NCBI RefSeq assembly: GCF_001279775.1
Contig: NZ_LGDG01000219.1
Location: 1-64,000, forward strand
DNA length: 64,000 bases
Direction of reading: 5' to 3'
Source: Streptomyces sp. MMG1533
GTDB taxonomy: Bacteria > Actinomycetota > Actinomycetes > Streptomycetales > Streptomycetaceae
Every line of letters begins with the position of its first letter. Position 1 is the first letter of the stretch. Under the pieces are notes generated by a model. The model did no database searches and was not told where the DNA came from. It saw nothing but the letters and a program-made list of their open reading frames with translations. Below, one piece after another: positions 54,813-63,368 of the stretch. Both the position numbers and the translations under genes were made by a program.

Positions 54813-55352
54813 GCGACCAAGGCTACCGGTGCGGGGTGACGGCTCACGACTCACTATTCCGTGCTGCGCCGAATCGAGGCCTACGTTGCGTTATGCGGCA
54901 ATTGCCGGGTGTGTCAATAAAAGGCGTCTCACTCCCTGGGACGGGGCATGCAGAGGGCGCGAAGTTGACTCGATTCCCTTGTGGGGAGCGGGACTTGGGG
55001 TGCCCTTCGTCCACAGAAATCCACAGCGCCGAAAAGTTATCCACAGGCTGTGCGAAAGATCTGTGGATGTCGGAAGCGATCATTCCGAGTCGGGTGTGCG
55101 GGGCGAAGGAATCCCGCCCCAAACCAGCGTCCCGCCCACTTTCGGGTGGAAATGGGTCGCCCCAAAGGATGGCGGGAGGGAAACGGGTGGACGAAGAGTG
55201 ACCTACGGGACTGTGGACGAACTTGGGCGCTGTAGGGCGATTTGTCGACTGAGTCGCGCTTCGTTGTCGACTTGTCCCCAGGTCGAGAAGCTCACCTGTG
55301 GAAAACTCCTGTGGATAACTAAAATATGCAGGTAGGAGTGGTCGGAAACGTT
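54813..55352. promoter_or_regulatory. 540-base gap with a large DnaA-box cluster
   Basis: No credible gene. Boxes seen: TCGTCCACA (55007-55015), perfect TTATCCACA (55037-55045), TGTGGATGT (55062-55070), TGTGGACGA (55212-55220), TTGTCCCCA (55272-55280), TGTGGAAAA (55298-55306) and a perfect minus-strand TTATCCACA (55310-55318). It lies upstream of serS and downstream of pheA. Several other box-like 9-mers are weaker. This is the densest DnaA-box stretch in the window. Confidence 0.7.
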
Positions 55353-56285
55353 CTAGAAACGTCCATCCTGGCATCGCGCCACCCAGTCCGCCGCAGACAC
55401 GAACTCCTCGTCCGAGGTCCCCGGGAACGGAGGGCGTACGTCCGCCACATCCACGTCCGCGCGCGGATACGAGCCGAGGAAGCGCACCTGGAGGCAGATC
55501 CGCTTGAGCCCCGTCAGCGCTTCTGCGACCCGGCGGTCGGAGATGTGGCCCTCGGCGTCGATGCAGAAGCAGTAGTTGCCGATGCCCGCACCGGTGGGCC
55601 GGGACTGCAGCAGCATCAGGTTGATGCCCCGGGTGGCGAACTCGCCGAGCAGGTCGCGCAGGCCGCCGGGGTGGTCGTCGCGCTGCCACAGCACGACGGA
55701 CGTCTTGTCGGCGCCGGTCGGTGCGGCGGGCCGGGCGGGCCGGCCGACGAGCACGAACCGCGTCTGGGCGTTCTCCGCGTCGTGGATCCCGGTCTCCAGG
55801 GCCTCCAGGCCGTACCGGGCGGCCGCGAACTCGCCCGCGAAGGCGGCGTCGTACTGGCCCTCCTGGACCAGGCGGGCGGCGTCCGCGTTCGAGGCGGCCG
55901 ACTCCCAGTGGACGTCCGGGAGGTTCTTCTTGAGCCAGTTGCGCACCTGCGGCTGGGCGGCCGGATGCGCGGAGACCGTCTTGATGTCCGACAGCTTGGT
56001 GCCGGGCCGGACCAGCAGCGCGAAGGTGATCGACAGCAGCACCTCGCGGTAGATCATCAACGGTGCGCCCGCGACCAGTTCGTCGAGCGTCGTCGTGATC
56101 CCGCCCTCGACGGAGTTCTCGATCGGCACGAACGCGGCCTCGGCCTCACCGACGCGCACCGCGTCGAGCGCGGACTGCACGGACACGTACGGGATCAGTT
56201 CACGGGTGGCCGCCTCGGGAAGCGTGCGCAGGGCGACTTCGGTGAAGGTGCCCTCAGGGCCGAGATACGCATAGCTCGCTGGCAT
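55353..56285 (-). CDS. pheA: Prephenate dehydratase
   Basis: 310 aa. MPASYAYLGPEGTFTEVALR, PIENSVEGGITTTLDEL and TRFVLVGRP are signatures of the dehydratase. A C-terminal ACT domain (about 195-275) has LLQSRPTGAGIGNYCFC, the ESRP-type phenylalanine-binding motif with Q for E. It converts prephenate to phenylpyruvate and is feedback-controlled by Phe. Separate dehydratase, as usual in actinobacteria. Confidence 0.95.
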   Translation of the reverse strand: MPASYAYLGPEGTFTEVALRTLPEAATRELIPYVSVQSALDAVRVGEAEAAFVPIENSVEGGITTTLDELVAGAPLMIYREVLLSITFALLVRPGTKLSDIKTVSAHPAAQPQVRNWLKKNLPDVHWESAASNADAARLVQEGQYDAAFAGEFAAARYGLEALETGIHDAENAQTRFVLVGRPARPAAPTGADKTSVVLWQRDDHPGGLRDLLGEFATRGINLMLLQSRPTGAGIGNYCFCIDAEGHISDRRVAEALTGLKRICLQVRFLGSYPRADVDVADVRPPFPGTSDEEFVSAADWVARCQDGRF

Positions 56286-56401
56286 GACCTCACCCTAATG
56301 GCCCTTGCCGATCCGGTAGCACGCATCCTGGCCCAGCCACCCCCGAGGGCGACCTCACTGTCGTACGACTGTGCAGTAGTCGTACGACACCCCCGGAATC
56401 G

Positions 56402-57694
56402 TCACCCCTCCAGCAACCCCTGCCCCACGTACTCCCCCTCCGCCGCCCCGCCCGGCACCGCGAACAGGCCGCTCGACTCGTGGCGGATGAACCGGGACAG
56501 GGCGTCGCCCCGGTCGAGCTTGCGCTGGACGGGGACGAAGCCGCGCAGGGGGTCCGCCTGCCAGCAGACGAAGAGGAGGCCGGCGTCGGGGACTCCGTCG
56601 CCGTCGAAGCCGTCGTGGTACGAGAAGGGGCGCCGGAGCATCGCCGCGCCCCCGTTCTGGTCGGGCCGGGTGATGCGGGCGTGGGCGTTGATCGGGACGA
56701 CCAGGTTGCCCTTGGCGTCGGCCTTCTCCAGGTCCATGTCGGTCGTCTCGGTGCCCCCGGACAGCGCCGCCCCGTCGGACTTGCGGCGCCCGATGACGTC
56801 CTCCTGGGCCGTGACCGAGAGCTTCTCCCAGTCGTCGAGGAGCATGCGGATACGGCGTACGACGGCGTAGGAGCCGTCGGCCATCCACGACGGGTCGCTC
56901 GAACCGGAGGAGGGCACGAAGATCCGCTGGTCGAAGTCGGACTCGCTCGGCTTCGGATTGCGGGTGCCGTCCATCTGGCCCATGAGGTTGCGGGCCGTCA
57001 TGGGTTGGGAAGTGGCGCCCGGTGTGCGGTTGAAGCCGTTCATCTGCCAGCGGATGCGGGCCGCGCCGCCCGCGTCCTTCTGGATCGCGCGCAGGGCGTG
57101 GAAGGCGACCAGCGCGTCGTCGGCGCCGATCTGCACCCACAGGTCGCCGTCGCTGCGCTTCTTGTCGAGGTGGTCGGAGGAGAAGTCGGGCAGCGGGTCC
57201 AGGGAGGCCGGGCGCTGTTTCTCCAGCCCGGTGCGGGCGAAGAAGCTGTGGCCGAATCCGAAGGTGACCGTGAGCGAGGACGGGCCGGCGTCCCGGGCGA
57301 CATCCGTGTCGTCCTGCGTCGCCGCCTCGCCCGCCATCAGCCGCCGGGCCGTCTGAGACCAGCGGCGCAGCAGCGCGGCGGCCTCCTTGCGGCCTGCGCC
57401 GGCCGCCAGGTCGAAGGCGATGAGATGGCCGCGGGCCTGGAGGCCCTGGGTGATGCCGGGCTGATGTTTCCCGTGAAACATCACCTCATCGGTACCCACG
57501 GAGGTGAGCGGGGTGGCCTCGGCCGGGCGGGCGGCGTATCCCACGGCCCCGCCGGCCGCACCGAGGACGAGCCCGGTGGCGCCGGCGGTGCTCAGCAGCT
57601 TGCGCCGCGAAAGGCCCTCCATTGAGGGGGCCTGTTCGGAAGCGCCCTCCTCAAGAGCGGGAGTTCGGGCCTCCGGGATGGACTGGTCAGGCAT
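56402..57694 (-). CDS. dtpA: Tat-exported DyP-type haem peroxidase (DtpA-like)
   Basis: 430 aa. A twin-arginine signal (LSRRKLLSTAGATGLVLGA, residues about 28-46) precedes a DyP domain with GQMDGTRNP (GxxDG motif, distal Asp) and INAHARI (proximal His). In S. lividans the homologous DtpA is encoded with sco, ecuC and copCD and supports maturation of the copper oxidase GlxA. The same order here supports the name. A parS-like site lies within the coding region. Confidence 0.9.
   Translation of the reverse strand: MPDQSIPEARTPALEEGASEQAPSMEGLSRRKLLSTAGATGLVLGAAGGAVGYAARPAEATPLTSVGTDEVMFHGKHQPGITQGLQARGHLIAFDLAAGAGRKEAAALLRRWSQTARRLMAGEAATQDDTDVARDAGPSSLTVTFGFGHSFFARTGLEKQRPASLDPLPDFSSDHLDKKRSDGDLWVQIGADDALVAFHALRAIQKDAGGAARIRWQMNGFNRTPGATSQPMTARNLMGQMDGTRNPKPSESDFDQRIFVPSSGSSDPSWMADGSYAVVRRIRMLLDDWEKLSVTAQEDVIGRRKSDGAALSGGTETTDMDLEKADAKGNLVVPINAHARITRPDQNGGAAMLRRPFSYHDGFDGDGVPDAGLLFVCWQADPLRGFVPVQRKLDRGDALSRFIRHESSGLFAVPGGAAEGEYVGQGLLEG
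57466..57479. promoter_or_regulatory. parS-like site, one mismatch, inside dtpA
   Basis: GTTTCCCGTGAAAC differs from parS at position 6. It encodes FHGK just after the Tat signal region of the peroxidase (MFHGKHQPG). Confidence 0.55.
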
Positions 57695-57702
57695 GGTGTG
57701 CT

Positions 57703-59598
57703 TCAGCCGATCTGCGCGTTCTTGGAGACGGTCGTCTGGTCGATGTCGGAGGTCCGCACGGTCACCGCGACCGTCCACTCGCCCGCCATGGGGATCTGCA
57801 CTCCGCTCGCCGCCCAGTGGCCGGTGGTGATGTGGTCGGGGACGACGGGCAGCGGCCCGATGTCCTTGGTCTTCAGGGTGAAGGCGACCTTCACCTCGGG
57901 GATGTCGAAGGCGCGCCCGTTGGGCCGCTCCACGTAGACGTGCATTTCGTTGGCGCCCACGCGCGCGGGGTCGAGATCGACGCGGACGACGCCCTTGCCG
58001 TCCTCGCCGCCGGTGTCGAACGACATGTCCAGGGTGACCGCCCCCGACGACGGGTTCGAGGAGGACGAAGAGGACGAGGACGAGGAAGACGAGGCCGCCT
58101 TGGCGTCCTGCTCCGTACGACCCGGTTCGGTCTGCGTCAGCACGGTGGTGACGGCGAGCAGCACGACGGCGACCGTGGCCTCGGCGAGCACCGAGCGGCG
58201 CAGCCCGAACCGGTTCGGGTCGGCGTCCCGCTCCCGCTTCTGCCGCGCCACGTCCATCGCGGCCTGTTGCCGGGCGAGCTGCGCGGCGCGCTTGGCATCG
58301 CCGGCGCCCTTGGAGCCGCCGGCGGTGACCTGCTCCTTCTGAGGCGCCTGCTTGCTCCGCTGGACCACCGTGTCCGCGAGCTGTGCCGTCCAGCGCCGGG
58401 AGATGTACGCGATGCCCACGAGCAGCGCGACGAGGCCGATCTTGACGAGCAGCAACTGCCCGTACCGCGTGTCGGTGAACGCCGACCAGGAGCCGAGCTG
58501 GCGCCACGACTGGTAGGTCCCGGTCAGCACCAGCGCGACGACGCTCCCGAAGGCGACGGACGAGAAGCGGCGTACGGCGGCCGGGTCGACGGGTGTGTCC
58601 GCGGGCGCCCGGTACAGGGCCACGAGCAGGGCGGTGAGGCCGCCGAGCCAGGTCGCGACGGCCAGCAGGTGGACGACGTCGACCGGCATGGAGATGCCCG
58701 CCTGGAGCCCTACGGAGGCGTGCTCGGACATCGCCCAGCTCGCGGCGAGCCCGGCGGCCACGACGAATCCGCCGATGGCGAGCCCGAAGGTCAGATCCCG
58801 CTTCTCCTGGCCTTCGCGCTTGTCGTACGCCCCGAAGAGCACGGCGATGAACAGCGCGGCCGCGGCGAGCAGCAGCAGCCGGGACACCAGCGCCGCGCCC
58901 GTCTTGGTCTGGAGGACCTGGCCGAGCAGGTCCAGGTCGAAGATGTCGCCGACCTTGCCGGAGCCCGTATAGGAGCCGCGCAGGAGCAGCAGCACAAGCG
59001 TGGCCGAGGTGAGCGTGAGCCAGCCGGAGACGACGAGCCGCTGTACGGCCCGTACGCCGGAGCCGCGCTGCCAGCAGGCGAGGACGAAGGCGGCCCCGCC
59101 TACCAGGACGACGAAGCCGGCGTACGACATGTACCGCCCGAAGCCGTACAGCCAGCCGACGACCCCGCCGCCCGCGGTGCCGTCGGACACCGAGACGGAT
59201 GTGGACGAGGGTGCGCCGACGGAGAAGGTGTAGGCGCCGGAGACGGGATGGCTGTCCGCGGACACGACCTGGTAGGTGACGGTGTAGGTGCCGTCGGGCA
59301 GGCCGCTGTGCAGCTGGACGGCGTACGTCGTCCCGCTCACGTTGGACGGCTTGCCGCGCTGGACGGGCGTGCCCTTGGGGTCGAGCACGCGCAGCGAGTC
59401 GGCGGACATCGAGACCTGCTCGGAGAAGGTCAGCGAGACCTGGGTGGGCGCCTTGTCGACCACCGCCCCCTGCCGGGGGTCGCTGCCGGTCAGGGCGGCG
59501 TGCGCGGAGGCCGGCGCGGCCCCGCCGAGGAGCAGGCCGGCCGCGGCCAGGAGCAGCAGCACCAGGGTCCGGACGCGGGGGGCGATGGTCGGCGTCAA
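57703..59598 (-). CDS. copCD: CopC-CopD fusion copper protein (YcnJ-like)
   Basis: 631 aa. Signal peptide ends ASA-HAAL; the mature N-terminal His starts a CopC domain (about 33-130) with SADSHPVSGAYTF. Eight or nine membrane helices of CopD follow (about 150-410), then another helix. A Ser-run linker (thirteen Ser near residue 520) precedes a C-terminal external domain. It probably moves copper into the cytosol or to the membrane for oxidase assembly. GGGATCACC precedes ATG. Eight bases from dtpA. Confidence 0.9.
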   Translation of the reverse strand: MTPTIAPRVRTLVLLLLAAAGLLLGGAAPASAHAALTGSDPRQGAVVDKAPTQVSLTFSEQVSMSADSLRVLDPKGTPVQRGKPSNVSGTTYAVQLHSGLPDGTYTVTYQVVSADSHPVSGAYTFSVGAPSSTSVSVSDGTAGGGVVGWLYGFGRYMSYAGFVVLVGGAAFVLACWQRGSGVRAVQRLVVSGWLTLTSATLVLLLLRGSYTGSGKVGDIFDLDLLGQVLQTKTGAALVSRLLLLAAAALFIAVLFGAYDKREGQEKRDLTFGLAIGGFVVAAGLAASWAMSEHASVGLQAGISMPVDVVHLLAVATWLGGLTALLVALYRAPADTPVDPAAVRRFSSVAFGSVVALVLTGTYQSWRQLGSWSAFTDTRYGQLLLVKIGLVALLVGIAYISRRWTAQLADTVVQRSKQAPQKEQVTAGGSKGAGDAKRAAQLARQQAAMDVARQKRERDADPNRFGLRRSVLAEATVAVVLLAVTTVLTQTEPGRTEQDAKAASSSSSSSSSSSSNPSSGAVTLDMSFDTGGEDGKGVVRVDLDPARVGANEMHVYVERPNGRAFDIPEVKVAFTLKTKDIGPLPVVPDHITTGHWAASGVQIPMAGEWTVAVTVRTSDIDQTTVSKNAQIG

Positions 59599-59611
59599 GG
59601 TGATCCCTCCG

Positions 59612-60073
59612 TCAGTTTCCGGTCTTCGGGATGTATGTCGCCGACTTCACCGGCATCTTCACGACGACCGGGTCCGCCTTGGCGAAGTGCAGTTCGACGG
59701 AGACCGTCTGGCCCTGTTCGGGCTTGTGCTTCAGCTTGTCGAACATCAGATGGTTGTCACCGCTTTTGAACGCGAGTTGACCGTGGGCGGGGATGGAGAA
59801 CCGGGTGATCGCCTCCATCGCGCCGCCGACCGTCCTGTGCATGGTGACTTCGCCGACGTCACTGCTGACCGAGGTCAGCTCGGCCTTCGTACCGCTGTCG
59901 TTGGCGATCGTCAGATAGCCGGCCGCCATGTCGTCGGACACCGGCTGCGGCATGTAGGCGCCGGAGACGGAGATGCCGTCGCCGGAACCGCTGTCGGAGC
60001 CGGAGTCCGAACCGCAGCCGGCCAGGACCAGGGACCCGGTGAGCACCACGAGGGGTACGGCCAGGGGCCTCAC
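59612..60073 (-). CDS. ecuC: PCuAC copper chaperone lipoprotein (ECuC-like)
   Basis: 153 aa. Signal MRPLAVPLVVLTGSLVLAGC gives a lipobox Cys at about 20. The PCuAC Cu(I) motif H(M)x10Mx21HxM is seen as TMHRTVGGAMEA...GDNHLMF. It delivers copper outside the cell to Sco or the CuA centre. ATG overlaps the sco stop (ATGA, 60070-60073), so the two are coupled. Confidence 0.92.
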   Translation of the reverse strand: MRPLAVPLVVLTGSLVLAGCGSDSGSDSGSGDGISVSGAYMPQPVSDDMAAGYLTIANDSGTKAELTSVSSDVGEVTMHRTVGGAMEAITRFSIPAHGQLAFKSGDNHLMFDKLKHKPEQGQTVSVELHFAKADPVVVKMPVKSATYIPKTGN

Positions 60074-60723
60074 GGCTTCGCACCCTTCAGGAGCTTGGGG
60101 AGGTCCTTGGTGTAGTCGTCCACGGTGGCGTCCTCGCCGTAGAGGACGTATCCGGCGTCGGTCTTAGGGGAGAACGCGACGACCTGGGTGCCGTGCACGG
60201 AGACGGCCTTGCCGTTCTTGTCCTTGTGCGTCGGCTCGATGGAGATGCCGAGGGTGCGGGCGCCGGCCTGGATGGTGGAGAAGTCGCCGGTCAGGCCGAC
60301 GAACTGGGTGTCGATGCCCTTGAGCCACTTGCCGAGCTCGGACGGGGTGTCCCGGTCCGGGTCGGTGGTGACGAACACCACGCGCAACTCGTCCTGTTCG
60401 GACTTGGGCAGCGACTTCTTGGCGACGGCGATGTTGTTCATCGTCAGCGGGCAGATGTCGGGGCAGTGGGTGTAGCCGAAGTAGATCAGGGTCGGCTTGC
60501 CCGCGGTCTCCTTGCGGAGGTCGTACGACTTGCCCCGGGTGTCGGTGAGGACCAGGTCCGGCTTCTCGAACGGCTGGTCGAGGACGGTGGCGGCCTTGTC
60601 CGAGCCGGCCTCCTCGGAGACCACGGAGACCGGCGAGCCGCTGTCGTCACCGCTGCCGCACGCGGAGAGGGTCAAAGTGGCGGCGGCGAGCAGCGCGGCC
60701 GCGGCGAACGTCTTCTTGCGCAT
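60070..60723 (-). CDS. sco: Sco1/SenC copper-delivery lipoprotein
   Basis: 217 aa from ATG at 60723. Lipobox TLSAC gives a membrane-anchored thioredoxin fold. FGYTHCPDICPLTM supplies C-x3-C and SVHGTQVV the third ligand His. Sco puts copper into the CuA site of cytochrome oxidase and, in Streptomyces, also supports morphological development. It is second in the copper locus, after the YcnI-like gene. Confidence 0.95.
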   Translation of the reverse strand: MRKKTFAAAALLAAATLTLSACGSGDDSGSPVSVVSEEAGSDKAATVLDQPFEKPDLVLTDTRGKSYDLRKETAGKPTLIYFGYTHCPDICPLTMNNIAVAKKSLPKSEQDELRVVFVTTDPDRDTPSELGKWLKGIDTQFVGLTGDFSTIQAGARTLGISIEPTHKDKNGKAVSVHGTQVVAFSPKTDAGYVLYGEDATVDDYTKDLPKLLKGAKP

Positions 60724-60757
60724 AGAAAAATGTCCCAGATGTGATGGTGCCGGGCGG

Positions 60758-60793
60758 CACCGGGGTCGCACACCAGCCGTGCGAACCCCGGTG
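60758..60793 (-). terminator. Hairpin between ycnI-like and sco genes
   Basis: A 14-base arm at 60758-60771 pairs with 60779-60793, with one bulged A and a seven-base loop. It lies just past the YcnI-like stop and about 35 bases before sco. It may partly end or attenuate the upstream transcript. Confidence 0.65.
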
Positions 60794-60813
60794 ACCGGGC
60801 CGGACGGTGGACC

Positions 60814-61554
60814 TCAGGCGTCGGTGCGCCGACGCCCGGCGAGCACGCCGTACGCCACGCCCACCACGCCGACGACGATGCCGACGACGCCCAGGACGCG
60901 GGCGGTGGTGTCGCTGCTGTCGGCGGGGGCGGCGGTCTCGGCGCCGGCGGCCTCGGCGTCGGTGGCCTCTTCGGTGGCTTCGGCGGTGGCCGTGGAGTCG
61001 TGCGCGTGCTCGTCCTCGGAGGCGGCGGACAGCGTCAGTACGGGCGCCGGGTTCTCGGGCTCCTCCGCGCCTTCCTGCTGCTCCTCGATCCAGCGCACGA
61101 CTTCCTTGTTGTCGTATGTCTGGATCGCCTTGAAGACCAGCTCGTCGGCGTCCTCGGGCAGCGCGCCGACGGAGACGGGGAACTTCTCGAAGAAGCCGGC
61201 CTTGATGCCGTCGCCGGTGGCGGTCCATGTGACCTTGGTGACGGCCTCGGTGATCTGCTCGCCGTGCAGTTCGACGGGCTTGTCGAGCTTGGACTTGGTG
61301 ACCTTGATGTCCCAGCCGGCCATCGGCTCCGGCATCACCGAGGCCAGCGGGTGGTCGGTCGGGAAGTTGACCTCGAGCTTGGTGGTCGAGGCGTCGTCGC
61401 GCTCGTTGGGGACCTTGAAGTCGACGACCGCGTAACCGCCCTTGGCCGCGGTGCCCTCGGGCTGCACGCTGACGTGCGCGAACGCGGGAGAGGACAGGAC
61501 GACGACGGCCGAGGCGGCGACGGCACCGGCGGCGGCGAGACGAGAGACCTTCAT
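60814..61554 (-). CDS. YcnI-like DUF1775 copper-binding membrane protein
   Basis: 246 aa. Signal peptide ends FAFA; the mature protein begins HVSVQPEG, with the N-terminal His and a Trp (AGWDIKV) that bind copper in YcnI. An acidic, His-containing linker (EDEHAHDSTATAEATEEATDA) leads to a C-terminal membrane helix (LGVVGIVVGVVGVAYGVLAG). It is presumably an external copper protein feeding the Sco/ECuC/CopCD chain. Confidence 0.9.
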   Translation of the reverse strand: MKVSRLAAAGAVAASAVVVLSSPAFAHVSVQPEGTAAKGGYAVVDFKVPNERDDASTTKLEVNFPTDHPLASVMPEPMAGWDIKVTKSKLDKPVELHGEQITEAVTKVTWTATGDGIKAGFFEKFPVSVGALPEDADELVFKAIQTYDNKEVVRWIEEQQEGAEEPENPAPVLTLSAASEDEHAHDSTATAEATEEATDAEAAGAETAAPADSSDTTARVLGVVGIVVGVVGVAYGVLAGRRRTDA

Positions 61555-61738
61555 GGGGAGCACTCCACTCCTGGTGAGGCTTTCCGGATTTCCGGTGATG
61601 AAGAGGGGTACGCGTGCGCGTGCGTCAGCGATCACCGTCGATGGGTGGTCACTCGGAAGCACGGGCACACGCGCGTGCCGCGCGACGGCGGCCTCTCCCC
61701 ACACCGGTCTACGGCTGTGGAGTGCTGGTCGCGTCGCG

Positions 61739-62578
61739 TCAGGCGGCGAGGGAGAAAGCGGCCGCGGGCGGGCCCCGCCTGATCACCGTGTGCTGGAGTG
61801 CGGTGGTACGGGGCGCAGGCGGCGCGAACAGGACGGCGGAGCGCGGGATGCGCGGACCGGCCTCGGGTGTGCCCGGCAGCCCGGCGCGCAGGGCGCGCAC
61901 CAGCGCGAGCGCCCCGCGCAGGGACCGTACGAGTGCCCCCTCGGCGACCGAGTGCGCCGACAGCGCGGACATCTCGATGAGCCGCAGCAGCGCCATGTCC
62001 CCCCGGCGCAGCAGCCATCCCGCGGCCAGAGCCGCGAGGACGTGGCCGAGCAGCATCGGCAGCGACGGCAGCAGCGACATGGAGGAGCCCGCGGTGGTGG
62101 ACAGGGCGTCCGCCGGGTGGTGCATGGAGCTCATGTCCCCACCCGTGCCCCGATAGACCCGCGCATCCACGAGGATCCGCTGGGCCTGCGCGGGGCTGAT
62201 CGCCGCCGCGGTGGCCCCGCAGACGAGCCGCGCGGCCTGCTCGACCAACGAGGCGTCGGAGACGGAGGCGGCTGCGGTGGAGGCCGTGGAGGCCGTCGTG
62301 CCCTGCTGCCCCAGCCCGAACATCACGTGCAGCACGGTCTGTCCGACCGCGAGCAGCGCTGCGATGCCCGGCAGCGACCGCTCGCGTCCGGCGAACGGCA
62401 CCACGACCAGGACGGCCCCCAGGAAGCCCGCGCCCAGCGTCCACAGCGGAACCCTGGCGCAGGAGGCGAGGCTGTGACCGGCCGCGGCCAGCACGACGCA
62501 GACCGCGGCGAACACCGCGGCCCGCAGCACCCGGAGATCGCCTCCGGAGCGCGCCGTTCGTGGGTGGGGGGCAGTCAT
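61739..62578 (-). CDS. Membrane protein of the copper locus, unknown function
   Basis: 279 aa with about five membrane helices: VLRAAVFAAVCVVLAAAGHSLASC, LWTLGAGFLGAVLVVVPFAG, LPGIAALLAVGQTVLHVMFGL, and MLLGHVLAALAAGWLLRRG. Met/His clusters (DMSSMHHPAD) between helices could bind copper. It is 184 bases upstream of the ycnI-like gene and may belong to the same regulon. I do not recognise a named family. Confidence 0.75.
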   Translation of the reverse strand: MTAPHPRTARSGGDLRVLRAAVFAAVCVVLAAAGHSLASCARVPLWTLGAGFLGAVLVVVPFAGRERSLPGIAALLAVGQTVLHVMFGLGQQGTTASTASTAAASVSDASLVEQAARLVCGATAAAISPAQAQRILVDARVYRGTGGDMSSMHHPADALSTTAGSSMSLLPSLPMLLGHVLAALAAGWLLRRGDMALLRLIEMSALSAHSVAEGALVRSLRGALALVRALRAGLPGTPEAGPRIPRSAVLFAPPAPRTTALQHTVIRRGPPAAAFSLAA

Positions 62579-62809
62579 GGCCGGCTCATCATCGCACTGG
62601 CCTTATGGTCGCCATACGGCAGGTCCACAAGATGACGTACGTGCTGTACGACCGGAAGGTCACCTTCTGCCACAAGGCGCCCCGCATACACCGGTGACCG
62701 CCCCAGGCACATCCCCCATATGGGCGGCATCACGTCAACTGTGTGCTTACGCCGGTGCACTCGCGGCAATACGTAACGGTATGTCGAGCCGCGGCCTGGA
62801 GGCTGGAGC

Positions 62810-63265
62810 ATGAGCATCTGGTGGTCACTCCATCTACGGCGCGAGGCTGCGAGCGTTCCGCTCGCCCGGCGGCTGTTCCTCGGCACCATGGAGACGGCGG
62901 GCGTCGATCCCGACATCTCCTACGACCTCTCCCTGGCCCTCAGCGAGGCCTGCGCGAACGCCGTGGAGCACGGCGGGGACGGCGGGCGCGAGGGCTGTTC
63001 GCAGGCGTACCGCGTCACCGCCTACCTCGACGGCGAGAAGTGCCGTATCGAGGTCGCCGACTCCGGCCCCGGCTTCTCGGCCGTACGGCCCCGGCCGCCG
63101 GTCCGTCCGACGCCCGTCGAGGACGAGAACGGCCGCGGACTCTGTCTCATTCAGGAACTCGCCGATCACGTCCACATTGGCAACAAGCCGGGGCGGCGGG
63201 GCGCCGTGGTGAGCTTCGACAAGATCCTGAAGTGGAAGAAGGGCGCGCCGCTGATGGCGGTGTAG
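62810..63265 (+). CDS. HATPase-domain anti-sigma/serine-kinase-like protein
   Basis: 151 aa of the RsbW-like HATPase_c_2 type: LALSEACANAVEHG (N box), VADSGPGF (G1) and ENGRGLCLIQEL (G2). In Streptomyces dozens of such proteins exist, acting on anti-sigma antagonists with phosphatase partners. No sigma factor or antagonist gene is adjacent. It is divergent from the copper-locus membrane protein. ATG at 62810 follows GGAGGCTGGAGC. Confidence 0.9.
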   Translation: MSIWWSLHLRREAASVPLARRLFLGTMETAGVDPDISYDLSLALSEACANAVEHGGDGGREGCSQAYRVTAYLDGEKCRIEVADSGPGFSAVRPRPPVRPTPVEDENGRGLCLIQELADHVHIGNKPGRRGAVVSFDKILKWKKGAPLMAV

Positions 63266-63368
63266 CGCCAACGCGCCGGCCACCCGCATTCCCGAAGATG
63301 CGCGGTATGCCCTCTCAGCTTGCGCACAGCGACGGCTCAGGTTCTTGACGGACGCCGTCCCTACGTTC

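Noticed and set aside
54836..55335. Open frames in the serS-pheA gap
   Set aside because: They run through the DnaA boxes with no ribosome binding site and no recognisable protein sequence.
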